Below, piece after piece: positions 8,029-14,904 of a DNA stretch of 34,018 bases. A program made the translations under genes and the position numbers. The stretch spans positions 1-34,018 of the forward strand of contig NZ_JAUFPS010000083.1 in NCBI RefSeq assembly GCF_030409315.1. The letters run 5' to 3'. Each line of letters opens with the position of its first letter. The first letter of the stretch is position 1. The notes under the pieces were generated by a model. That model ran no database searches, had not been told where the DNA came from, and saw nothing but the letters and a program-made list of their open reading frames with translations. This DNA comes from Mucilaginibacter flavus. Its GTDB lineage: Bacteria > Bacteroidota > Bacteroidia > Sphingobacteriales > Sphingobacteriaceae.

Positions 8029-9000
8029 CTATTTTGGAATGGTAAACGCGTCAATAATATCCATTAAAACAACGGCCTCATCAATAGAGCAAGGATTAGG
8101 GCCTTCGTTTTTGAAATAGGCCACAATTTTTTCGATCATGGGTTGCTGAATATGCTGCGGATGCTGAAAAGTGATGGCTTCCTCTTCGGTATCGGTTTTC
8201 CAGCTTACGTAATTGCCGAAAAACGGGAAGGTGATTTTCCCTTTAGTGCCGATAATTTCGCAGGTGTCGGTAGTAAGGCTTTCGGCTACGTTAAAGCACC
8301 ATGAGCCATTAACAACAACGCCATTTTTAAACAATATTTCGCCGCAAACATGATCATCGGCCGGGGTACTTGCCGATTGATTGAGCGAAAAACCATGGTA
8401 CTTTTCCGGTTCGCCGAAATAATAAAGCATCAAATCTAACTGATGCGGGGCAAGGTCATGAAAGTACCCACCGCCAGAAAACTCGGGCAATACCCGCCAG
8501 TTGGTAGCGGTATCAGCAATCAGCTTAGGCTTGCGGCTTTGCCACATCCTTATTTGTACGGTGCGCACATCGCCAACCGTTTTATTATCCAATAGCTCTT
8601 TCACTTTCAAAAACATGGGCACCGCCCGGCGGTAATGCGCTACAGTAAGCTTGGCATTGCCTTTTTTTACGGCAGCATCCATTGCCTTTGCTTCGGCGGC
8701 GTTGCGGGTAACCGGTTTTTCTACATATACATTAAAGCCTTTTTCAAGGGCGTTTAAAGCATATTCCAGGTGCGATGATGGGGGCGTGGCAATATAAACG
8801 GCATTGATGCCGGCTTCGCTCATCATGGTGTTGGCATCGCTGTACCATTTGCTTACGTTATGGCGTTGCGCGTAATCTTCGGCCTTGGCAGCGTCGCGGC
8901 GCATTACGGCAATAAGATCACTATCTGCCACTTTTTTAAATGCTGGTCCGCTTTTAAGTTCTGTTACATCGCCGCAACCAATAATTCCCCATTTGATCAT
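8029..9000 (-). CDS. Gfo/Idh/MocA family oxidoreductase
   Basis: This 323-residue protein has the N-terminal Rossmann motif GIIGCGDVTE (about 5-14) for NAD(P) binding, the family EKP motif (VEKPVTRNA, near 93-101) with its catalytic Lys, and the C-terminal substrate domain with SGGGYFHDLAPHQLDLMLYY, whose HDLAPH segment carries the active-site His. Members oxidise or reduce hydroxyl or keto groups of sugars, inositols and related polyols. The precise substrate is not evident. There is no signal peptide, so it is cytoplasmic. Its stop codon abuts the M48 start with no spacer. The aldo/keto reductase gene lies upstream on the same strand, about 100 bp away across repeat-like DNA. Confidence 0.9.
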   Translation of the reverse strand: MIKWGIIGCGDVTELKSGPAFKKVADSDLIAVMRRDAAKAEDYAQRHNVSKWYSDANTMMSEAGINAVYIATPPSSHLEYALNALEKGFNVYVEKPVTRNAAEAKAMDAAVKKGNAKLTVAHYRRAVPMFLKVKELLDNKTVGDVRTVQIRMWQSRKPKLIADTATNWRVLPEFSGGGYFHDLAPHQLDLMLYYFGEPEKYHGFSLNQSASTPADDHVCGEILFKNGVVVNGSWCFNVAESLTTDTCEIIGTKGKITFPFFGNYVSWKTDTEEEAITFQHPQHIQQPMIEKIVAYFKNEGPNPCSIDEAVVLMDIIDAFTIPK

Positions 9001-9004
9001 AAAG

Positions 9005-9117
9005 AAAGCCCCTCTAAATCTCTCCGCTGGTTAGCGGGAGACTTCAAAAATTTTATTTTAACTGAAAATTGATACAAAACCCTATAAATTCCCCCTTTTA
9101 GGGGGCCAGGGGGCTCA
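9005..9117. repeat. AGCCCCCT-word inverted repeat
   Basis: A left block (AAGCCCCTCTAAATCTCTCC with a small stem CTCCGCTGGTTAGCGGGAG) faces a right block containing CCCCCTTTTAGGGGG and CCAGGGGGCT. The element fills the gap between the oxidoreductase gene and the aldo/keto reductase gene and runs past the reductase stop codon (9098-9100), encoding its last residues. Related G/C-run words appear near 33622-33673. Confidence 0.55.
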
Positions 9118-10099
9118 AAATTGTTTCGATCTGTGCCAACTCATCGGCAGAGAATACAATATTATCCAGTGCTTTTAATGAATCGGCCAATTGCTCGGTT
9201 CTGCTTGCACCTATCAGTACCGATGTTACGCGCTTATCTTTTAACAGCCAGGCCAGGGCCATTTGTGCTAACGACTGGCCGCGTTGCAGGGCCAAATCGT
9301 TAAGACTCTTAATCTGGTTTAACCGAGTATCAGTAAGGTGACTGGTTTGCAAGAAGCCTGTTGGCCTTGCTGCTCTTGAATCTTCAGGAATACCCTGCAG
9401 GTATTTGTTAGTCAGCATACCCTGTGCCAATGGCGAAAACGGAATACAGCCTACGCCTTCGTTGCCCAGTACATCCAGCAAGCCACCTTCCACCCAACGC
9501 TCAAACATGGAGTATTTAGGCTGATGGATAAGACATGGCGTGCCCAGGTCTTTTAATATTTTGATCGCTTTTTCGGCTTTATCGGCAGGGTAATTGGATA
9601 TACCGGCATACAAAGCCTTGCCTTGCCTAACAATAAGGTCAAGCGCGTTCATGGTTTCTTCTAACGGTGTTTCGGGATCAGGGCGGTGGTGATAAAATAT
9701 ATCCACATAATCCAGCTGCATGCGTTTTAAGCTTTGATCAAGGCTGGATACCAGGTACTTTTTTGAACCCCAGTCGCCATAAGGGCCATCCCACATGGTG
9801 TAGCCCGCTTTGGTGCTGATGATCAGCTCATCGCGGTAACCGCGAAAATCTTCCTTCAATATCCTGCCAAAATTATCTTCGGCAGAGCCCGGAGGCGGCC
9901 CATAATTGTTAGCCAGATCGAAGTGGGTGATGCCGCTATCAAAGGCCAGATGCAAAATTTTGCGGTAGTTTTCGGTTACGTCAACGCCACCGAAGTTGTG
10001 CCACAAGCCTAACGAAATTTCGGGTAACTTAATACCGCTGTTGCCGCAGCGGCGGTATTGCATTTTTTTGTATCTATCGGCAGATGGAATATAGGTCAT
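9098..10099 (-). CDS. Aldo/keto reductase (YghZ-like)
   Basis: The 333-residue protein is a complete aldo/keto reductase barrel. Asp and Tyr of the tetrad lie in HFDLANNYGPPPG, Lys in IISTKAGY and His in DIFYHHRPD. The NADPH-binding end has LIGASRTEQL. The N-terminal YKKMQYRRCGNSGIKLPEISLG and the GPPPGSAEDNFG loop resemble E. coli YghZ (L-glyceraldehyde-3-phosphate reductase) and potassium-channel beta-like members. It probably reduces small aldehydes such as methylglyoxal or L-glyceraldehyde phosphate with NADPH in the cytoplasm. The last residues (SPLAP) and the stop codon are encoded by a G/C-run repeat, so the natural C-terminus may have been replaced. The Gfo/Idh/MocA gene downstream suggests a shared sugar-metabolism role. 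Confidence 0.9.
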   Translation of the reverse strand: MTYIPSADRYKKMQYRRCGNSGIKLPEISLGLWHNFGGVDVTENYRKILHLAFDSGITHFDLANNYGPPPGSAEDNFGRILKEDFRGYRDELIISTKAGYTMWDGPYGDWGSKKYLVSSLDQSLKRMQLDYVDIFYHHRPDPETPLEETMNALDLIVRQGKALYAGISNYPADKAEKAIKILKDLGTPCLIHQPKYSMFERWVEGGLLDVLGNEGVGCIPFSPLAQGMLTNKYLQGIPEDSRAARPTGFLQTSHLTDTRLNQIKSLNDLALQRGQSLAQMALAWLLKDKRVTSVLIGASRTEQLADSLKALDNIVFSADELAQIETILSPLAP

Positions 10100-10196
10100 A
10101 TGTATAAAAGGTAAGATTCAGTGTTTTTGATGCCCGTAAAAATAGAATTTTAATCAGAGTTTTTAGCTGATTCGGCAGGATAGTATCGCAAATTGA

Positions 10197-10544
10197 TTAT
10201 TTGAAACTGCCTGGTAAGGCATCTACATTGTTAGCCACCATTTGTTGTTTGGCCCAATCGCGCAGTAACGATAAAAAAGGGAGCAGTTCTTTGCCTGTCT
10301 CGGTGAGTTCATATTCAACCCTTGGGGGCACTTCAATATACACCTTGCGGACAATGAGTCCGTCGTCCTCTAATTCGCGCAGGGCCTGGGTAAGCATTTT
10401 GGGTGTAACACCGGTTACGGTTTTACGCAGCTCACCATATCGATGTATACCGGAACGTAGTCGCCATAAAATGCGACCTTTGTATTTGCCGCCAATGCGT
10501 TGAAAGGCGTAGTCAATTCCACATTTAGGCAATGGTCGTTTCAT
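10197..10544 (-). CDS. HxlR family winged-helix transcriptional regulator
   Basis: The core of 115 residues (MKRPLPKCGIDYAFQRIGGK onwards) is a typical HxlR/MarR-like winged helix: Cys at about position 8, KYKGRILWRL, ELRKTVTGVTPKMLTQALRELEDDGLI as recognition region, then the wing VYIEVPPRVEYELTETG. I chose the ATG at 10542-10544; the open frame extends upstream to 10670, but those 42 residues do not fit the family and would overlap the divergent gene. HxlR regulators sense thiol or aldehyde stress or metabolites and often control a divergent gene. The divergently oriented lipocalin-like gene and the palindrome at 10596-10612 fit that pattern. Which signal it senses is unknown. Confidence 0.88.
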   Translation of the reverse strand: MKRPLPKCGIDYAFQRIGGKYKGRILWRLRSGIHRYGELRKTVTGVTPKMLTQALRELEDDGLIVRKVYIEVPPRVEYELTETGKELLPFLSLLRDWAKQQMVANNVDALPGSFK

Positions 10545-10595
10545 TTTTAGCGGTATTTGAAAATAAAGTGACTGATTTACAGCTTGCACACTTTT

Positions 10596-10612
10596 AAGTA
10601 ACCGGGTTACTT
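10596..10612. promoter_or_regulatory. Palindromic operator candidate for the HxlR regulator
   Basis: AAGTAACC-G-GGTTACTT is a perfect inverted repeat with 8-bp arms and one central base, lying between the divergent HxlR gene (start 10544) and the lipocalin-like gene (start 10660). It is just upstream of the -33 element of the plus-strand promoter. HxlR dimers bind inverted repeats near such promoters. Binding is inference. Confidence 0.55.
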
Positions 10613-10624
10613 TTTTGTGCCTAC

Positions 10625-10655
10625 TTGATAAAGGTACAGCACAAATATAGCTTTG
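10625..10655 (+). promoter_or_regulatory. Bacteroidota-type promoter of the lipocalin-like gene
   Basis: TTG at 10625-10627, a 20-bp spacer and TAGCTTTG at 10648-10655 match the Bacteroidota TTG/TAnnTTTG pattern. The -7 element ends 4 bases before the ATG at 10660, so the transcript would start at or very near the start codon. Confidence 0.55.
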
Positions 10656-10659
10656 AGGT

Positions 10660-11151
10660 ATGAAAACCAAACTGATAACAATATTTTGTATGTTAAGTAG
10701 CCTTTTTGCATCTGCTCAAACCAAAGACGCTAAACTTACCGGCACTTATGAGCTGTTGACCGTTGATAATATACTGGCGGATGGCAGCAGGGTTCATTTA
10801 TATGGTGATAACCCCCAGGGCTTGTTAATATTTGATGCACAAGGCCATTATACCCTTCAAATTTATAACCAGGACCGCCCTAAATTTGCCGCCGCTGATA
10901 AGAGTAAAGGCACCGATGAAGAAAACCGGGCAGCGGTTAAAGGCAGTAATGCCCATTTTGGTACTTATACCATTGATGAGGCCAATGGTTCAATAATTTT
11001 CAATATTGAACATGCTACGTTTCCCAATTGGGAAGGTGCAAAGCAAAAACGCCCTTTTACGTTGATAGGTAATGTGTTTAAGTATACAGTTCCTGCGCCT
11101 ACCACAGGAGTCGCGGTTACTGGGGAGGTGGCGTGGAAAAAAGTGGAGTAA
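10660..11151 (+). CDS. Secreted lipocalin-like domain protein
   Basis: The 163-residue protein has a signal peptide (about 1-20, ending FASAQ) and then a single lipocalin-like domain: LTGTYELLTVDNILADG at the start, NPQGLLIFDAQGHYTLQIY, a middle HFGTYTIDEANGSIIFNIE and a C-terminal VTGEVAWKKVE. These features match the Lipocalin_5-type beta-barrel found widely in secreted bacterial proteins. The ligand is unknown. It is probably periplasmic. The gene stands opposite an HxlR regulator with a shared promoter region holding a perfect palindrome, so it is the likely regulated target. Downstream it converges on folC with a 33-nt palindrome between them. Confidence 0.82.
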   Translation: MKTKLITIFCMLSSLFASAQTKDAKLTGTYELLTVDNILADGSRVHLYGDNPQGLLIFDAQGHYTLQIYNQDRPKFAAADKSKGTDEENRAAVKGSNAHFGTYTIDEANGSIIFNIEHATFPNWEGAKQKRPFTLIGNVFKYTVPAPTTGVAVTGEVAWKKVE

Positions 11152-11213
11152 TTAACAGGATTTTTCCTCTTTAAGTTGGTCTTTTGTGCCTACCGATAAC
11201 AAGTTGTAGAGCC

Positions 11214-11246
11214 AGACTTGCGAAGTTTTTAAAACTTCGCAAGTCT
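11214..11246. repeat. 33-nt perfect palindrome, second copy
   Basis: The arm AGACTTGCGAAGTTTT (11214-11229) and its exact complement (11231-11246) flank a single T. Compared with the copy at 5368-5400, arm positions 3 (A for C) and 7 (G for A) differ and both partners in the opposite arm change to keep pairing. It lies between convergent genes, the lipocalin-like gene and folC. Confidence 0.8.
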
Positions 11247-11304
11247 TTCAACCAGTAGTTGTTTTGGGGAGAAGACTATAACCTTAAGACGCAATTGCCT
11301 TGTT

Positions 11305-11340
11305 ATTCTGTTAATTCTAAAATTCTGTTAATTCTGATTC
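11305..11340. repeat. AATTCTGTTAATTCT-word repeat at the folC stop
   Basis: The words TTCTGTTAATTC and TTCTAAAATTC are repeated two to three times and run into the folC stop codon (11339-11341). The same words occur at 22645-22689 inside another intergenic element. Confidence 0.6.
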
Positions 11341-12745
11341 AGACAACTTCCGCAACCACAAAAGTACTACCGCCAACAAAAACCAGGTCACCATCGCCGG
11401 CATTACTTTGTGCTGATAAGAAAGCCTCTTTTACAGATGCATAAGCTTCACCATGCAAATTAAAGCCTTCAGCTTGCAGCTTTAGGCTTTCAGCATCTAA
11501 ACCCCTTGGAATATCGGGTTTCGAAAAATAATAGGTTGCATTGGTGGGTAGCATGTTTAAAACCTTGGTGATATCCTTATCATTTACCATGCCTATCACA
11601 AAATGCAGGTGCTGGTAATTAACCGCTGAAATGTTTTTCAATACCTCTTGTATCCCATCGGGATTGTGGCCGGTATCGCAAATGGTAAGCGGATTGGTAC
11701 TCAATGTTTCCCAACGACCGTGTAAACCTGTGAGGGTTTTTACTTGTGATAAGGCGTTGCGAATATCCTCATCACTAATCTTGAATCCTTGTTGCCGTAG
11801 TTCATCAACAGCTATTAAAACTGTTTTTACATTTTTAAATTGGTAGGAGCCGGTTAGATCGAGCTTCAGGTCCGAAAGTCCGGGAGTCCGAAAGTCGGGA
11901 AGTCCGGAAGGCGGAAAGTCCGAAAGATTGGAGTTTGGTGAGTCGGCAGATATAGTTTTTCTCTTTAAGCTAAGCTCCAGAAAGTTTCTTGTCTTTTCAA
12001 CCTCCACATCTTCTGACTTCCGGTCTTTCTGACTTTCCGACTTTCCGACTTCCGAACTTTCCGACGCAAATAAATCAGATGCAAAAACAATTTCTGTCCC
12101 CACTGCAGCCGCTTTATCAATAAATATCTGTGCTGTTTCAGGCTGATTTTCGCCAATAATTACCGGGATGTTGTGTTTAATGATACCCGCCTTTTCGCCG
12201 GCTATGAGTGGTAATGTATTACCCAGCAGGTTCATATGATCCCAACCTATATTAGTAACGATAGATAACAAGGGAGTGATGATATTGGTAGAATCCAACC
12301 TTCCACCTAAGCCCACTTCAATGATAGCGATATCAACCTGCTCTTTGGCAAAAATGTCAAAAGCCAGGCCTACGGTCATTTCAAAAAAGGAGGGAGCAAT
12401 CTCTTCAAAATCGGTGCGATGGTCGGCCACAAAATCAATTACTGATTGCTCGTTGATCATTTGTCCGTTAATGCGGATGCGTTCCCTGAAATCTTTAAGA
12501 TGCGGTGAAGTATATAAGCCGGTTCTATAACCCGCGGTTTGTAAAATAGCCGCCAGCATATGCGATGTTGAACCTTTTCCATTGGTGCCACCAACATGAA
12601 CGCTCTTAAACTTATCCTGCGGATTGCCCAGGCGTTTGCAAAGCTCAATGGTATTATCAAGGTTAGCCTTATATGCCGAAGCCCCATCACGCGTAAACAT
12701 GGGCAGTTGGGTATATAGGTATTGGATGGTTTGTTGGTAGTTCAT
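11339..12745 (-). CDS. folC: Bifunctional folylpolyglutamate synthase / dihydrofolate synthase
   Basis: The enzyme joins glutamate to dihydropteroate or tetrahydrofolate with ATP. Visible motifs are the P-loop HVGGTNGKGST (50-60), the SPHL region (80-83), IIEVGLGGRLDSTN (141-154), NIGWDHMNLLG with the Mg-binding His, EKAGIIK (184-190) and C-terminal CDTGHNPDG and GSTFVV. At 468 residues it is longer than the usual 400-435. The excess is a Ser/Lys/Asp-rich segment (about 228-293) encoded by degenerate AGTCCGAAAGTC-type repeats in inverted arrangement, in frame and without stops. This replaces the normally variable linker before the LDLTGSYQFKN segment, where the C-terminal domain begins. folC closes the TPR-to-TonB gene run, 117 bp after the tonB-like stop. 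Confidence 0.93.
   Translation of the reverse strand: MNYQQTIQYLYTQLPMFTRDGASAYKANLDNTIELCKRLGNPQDKFKSVHVGGTNGKGSTSHMLAAILQTAGYRTGLYTSPHLKDFRERIRINGQMINEQSVIDFVADHRTDFEEIAPSFFEMTVGLAFDIFAKEQVDIAIIEVGLGGRLDSTNIITPLLSIVTNIGWDHMNLLGNTLPLIAGEKAGIIKHNIPVIIGENQPETAQIFIDKAAAVGTEIVFASDLFASESSEVGKSESQKDRKSEDVEVEKTRNFLELSLKRKTISADSPNSNLSDFPPSGLPDFRTPGLSDLKLDLTGSYQFKNVKTVLIAVDELRQQGFKISDEDIRNALSQVKTLTGLHGRWETLSTNPLTICDTGHNPDGIQEVLKNISAVNYQHLHFVIGMVNDKDITKVLNMLPTNATYYFSKPDIPRGLDAESLKLQAEGFNLHGEAYASVKEAFLSAQSNAGDGDLVFVGGSTFVVAEVV
11871..12064. repeat. AGTCCGAAAGTC-word inverted repeat inside folC
   Basis: The left array (11871-11927) repeats TCCGAAAGTC and GGGAAGTCCGG words. The right array (12012-12064) repeats the complementary GACTTTCC and GACTTCCG words. 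About 85 bp lie between them. The architecture is that of the intergenic word repeats, but this copy is within a coding sequence and stays in frame. Confidence 0.75.
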
Positions 12746-12749
12746 GTGT

Positions 12750-12861
12750 TCAGTTGGCAGTTTTCAGTTGGCAGATAGCAGTCGATTTGCTGGCTGTCAA
12801 TTATACCTGGCAAAACTATTAAATTGGATTTGCAAACTGCAAACTGATGCCTGCAAACTGA
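12750..12861. repeat. CAGTT-word inverted repeat between tonB-like gene and folC
   Basis: The left arm CAGTTGGCAGTTTTCAGTTG (from about 12751) plus GCAGATAGCAG faces the right arm TTTGCAAACTGC and AACTGATGCCTGCAAACTG (about 12829-12860). The arms begin within 6 nt of the folC start codon and 2 nt of the upstream stop codon, so the element occupies almost the whole gap. Confidence 0.7.
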
Positions 12862-12862
12862 A

Positions 12863-13675
12863 TTAATTTACCTTAAACACAAATACCACTGTACCAATTT
12901 GAGTATCGGGCGCGGTATCTAAAGAACTTATTTTAGCGTTCCTTACAGCGTTTTCGCATTTTTCGATGAGGCTATAGTCGGATATAGTGGTGCCGCGGGT
13001 AGCTTTGGCATAAATTACGTTACCGGCTTTATCTACGTGTATCTCAACCACTATTTTACCGGTAAAGCGATTGCCGTCGTCAATGCTTGGTTTGCTTACA
13101 AAGTTACGTTGCGATAGGTTTAAACTACCGCCGTTGCCAGATCCTGTTCCGTTATAGTTATTGGTCAGGGTTGATCCGTTTGGTTTACCCTGGTTGCCCG
13201 GCGTCGATCCTGTACCATCGCCTTCGCCGGTGCCTGTAGTGGCTTTGCCTTTGTAAAGCGCGTTTTGGTTAACGGTTGGTTTAGGCGTAGCCTTAGTTGG
13301 CGCTGTGGTCGCCACGGCCGCGGTAGCCTTTTTGGTAGGCGGCGTAACTTCTGGCGCGTCTTCTGTATTTTGGGTAACTACATCTTTTTGGCTGCTTTCG
13401 GGAGTTGGCTTTTCTTCAGTAGGAGGGGCAGGTGTAACCTTGGTAGGTTTTACATGATTGGCTTTTTCGGCTACCGAAGGCTCTTCGGTACTCATATAAT
13501 CGTTACCCATGCCTTCATCAACAGTGCCGTAATTCACCAATATACCGCCGGTGCCTTCCTGCTCTTTAGGCGGATTTTTAAACACAATAAAATAACATGC
13601 CGCTATCAGCACAGCCATAATAATGCCTGTTGCCAAAAAAGCCTTCGGATAGTTATTTTCTTCCCTGTATTCCAT
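12863..13675 (-). CDS. TonB/TolA-like energy transducer
   Basis: The 270-residue protein has one N-terminal membrane anchor (about 10-31), a long Pro/Lys/Thr-rich periplasmic linker (about 60-150, with APPTEEKPTPE and KATPKPT stretches), a Gly/Asn-rich section and a C-terminal TonB-type domain (about 203-270, GKIVVEIHVDKAGNVIYAKA, ending VFVFKVN). It would carry proton-motive energy from ExbB/ExbD across the periplasm to an outer-membrane partner. It follows exbD by 120 bp of repeat DNA and precedes folC. The barrel protein at 16088-17980 in the same operon is the obvious candidate partner. TolA-like function is an alternative because TonB and TolA arms are hard to separate from sequence. Confidence 0.85.
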   Translation of the reverse strand: MEYREENNYPKAFLATGIIMAVLIAACYFIVFKNPPKEQEGTGGILVNYGTVDEGMGNDYMSTEEPSVAEKANHVKPTKVTPAPPTEEKPTPESSQKDVVTQNTEDAPEVTPPTKKATAAVATTAPTKATPKPTVNQNALYKGKATTGTGEGDGTGSTPGNQGKPNGSTLTNNYNGTGSGNGGSLNLSQRNFVSKPSIDDGNRFTGKIVVEIHVDKAGNVIYAKATRGTTISDYSLIEKCENAVRNAKISSLDTAPDTQIGTVVFVFKVN

Positions 13676-13683
13676 TTATTATT

Positions 13684-13797
13684 GAGTAGTAAGTATCAAG
13701 TAGTAAGTATCAAGACAATAGCTTTGTTCATATCAGGCTGTAAGAGTTATACTGCTCATTTTAAAATCTTACTACTTGATACTAACTACTTACTACT
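13684..13797. repeat. TAGTAAGTATCAAG-word inverted repeat
   Basis: The left arm (13684-13715) repeats AGTAGTAAGTATCA words and the right arm (13767-13797) carries complementary TTACTACTTGATACT and AACTACTTACTACT words. The right arm overlaps the exbD stop codon (13796-13798). The same words occur at about 80-97, 986-1002 and 1531-1562. Confidence 0.7.
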
Positions 13798-14194
13798 ATT
13801 TAGGTTCCGTTGCCAAAACCAGTTTAATGTTTAATTTTTGTGCTATATCCATTACCTGTACCACATCTTGTATGGCTACTGTTTTATCAACAGATAAAAC
13901 TATGGTAAGTTCATTAGCTAATGATTTGTAGGTTGATAGCTGGTTCATCAACTGATCTACCGGCACTTCCTTTTTATCAACCGTATATTTTAAATCTTTG
14001 GTGATAGATACGTTGATGGTTTTTTTAGATATCGACTGCCCGCTTGATGATTTTGGCAATACCAGCTTTACCACGTTGGGGTTGGTAACGGTAGACGCGA
14101 TGAGGAAAAACAAAAGCAGGAAGAACATGATATCGTTCATGGCCGAGGTATGGATCTCGGCCGATGCACTTTTATGTCTTTTTCTTAAATTCAT
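13796..14194 (-). CDS. exbD: ExbD/TolR family proton-motor protein
   Basis: This 132-residue protein has the ExbD/TolR layout: a short cytoplasmic N-terminus, one membrane helix (about 20-38) carrying the essential Asp21 in MNDIMFFLLLFF, and a small periplasmic domain (VVKLVLPKS onwards) ending in the helix-strand AQKLNIKLVLATEP. With ExbB it forms the proton-driven motor that energises TonB. The start codon overlaps the ExbB stop by 4 nt (ATGA type), so translation is coupled. A single ExbD copy is seen, whereas some Bacteroidota clusters carry two. Confidence 0.92.
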   Translation of the reverse strand: MNLRKRHKSASAEIHTSAMNDIMFFLLLFFLIASTVTNPNVVKLVLPKSSSGQSISKKTINVSITKDLKYTVDKKEVPVDQLMNQLSTYKSLANELTIVLSVDKTVAIQDVVQVMDIAQKLNIKLVLATEPK

Positions 14195-14904
14195 TTGCTT
14201 GGCTCCTCTAACAGGTCAATAAATTCAATGGCATCAGTTTCCAGTTTCAGGATCACTTTATCAACCATCATATTTAAAATATGGTAGCATACATAAGCTA
14301 CTATACCTACCAATAAACCGGCGGCAGACGTTACCATTTTTACATATAAACCACCAGATATTACACCCATGCTGATGTTATCGGTTTTTGATATATCATA
14401 AAAGATCTTGATTACACCAAATATGGTACCTAAAAAGCCAAACATCGGTGCTATACCGGCTACAATACCCAATATGCCAATGTTTTTTTCCAGCTTGGAA
14501 ACTTCCAGCTTACCCACGTTTTCAATAGCGCCTTCAATATCTTTAATAGGCCTGCCAATACGTAATAACCCTTTTTGCAGCATGCGGCCCAGTGGCGTAT
14601 TGCTGTTACGACAAATGGCAATGGCCGATTCCAGGTTGCCTGAGTGGATGCTTGCACGCACCTGTACCATTAGGTTTGATTCGTTACGTGAAGCTTTACG
14701 AATGGTAAAGTAACGTTCAAAAAATATAACAAGACCTAATACGGCCAGTATACCAATAGGGATCATTACCCAGCCACCTTTAATAATCAGGTCGCCAAAG
14801 CGTAATTCCTCTGCCGGGGCTGTTAATTGTGTGGCTGCGTGATTTGCCGTATCTACTAAGTGCTTTGCTGTATCAGTTACTTGTTGTACGAATAATAAAG
14901 TCAT
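14191..14904 (-). CDS. exbB: ExbB/TolQ/MotA family proton channel
   Basis: This 237-residue protein has three membrane segments: about 43-63, 143-165 and 186-208. The highly conserved second segment reads ILGIVAGIAPMFGFLGTIFG, with the GFLGT signature at 156-160. A cytoplasmic helical domain lies between the first two segments (RASIHSGNLESAIAICRNSNTPLGRML). The N-terminus has an extra 30-residue periplasmic stretch before the first helix. With ExbD it makes the stator-like proton channel that drives TonB. It overlaps the HU-SPOR gene upstream and exbD downstream by 4 nt each. Confidence 0.93.
   Translation of the reverse strand: MTLLFVQQVTDTAKHLVDTANHAATQLTAPAEELRFGDLIIKGGWVMIPIGILAVLGLVIFFERYFTIRKASRNESNLMVQVRASIHSGNLESAIAICRNSNTPLGRMLQKGLLRIGRPIKDIEGAIENVGKLEVSKLEKNIGILGIVAGIAPMFGFLGTIFGVIKIFYDISKTDNISMGVISGGLYVKMVTSAAGLLVGIVAYVCYHILNMMVDKVILKLETDAIEFIDLLEEPSK

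Noticed and set aside
10545..10670. N-terminal extension of the HxlR regulator from 10670
   Set aside because: The 42 extra residues do not fit HxlR proteins, overlap the divergent gene's start and contain the palindromic operator candidate.
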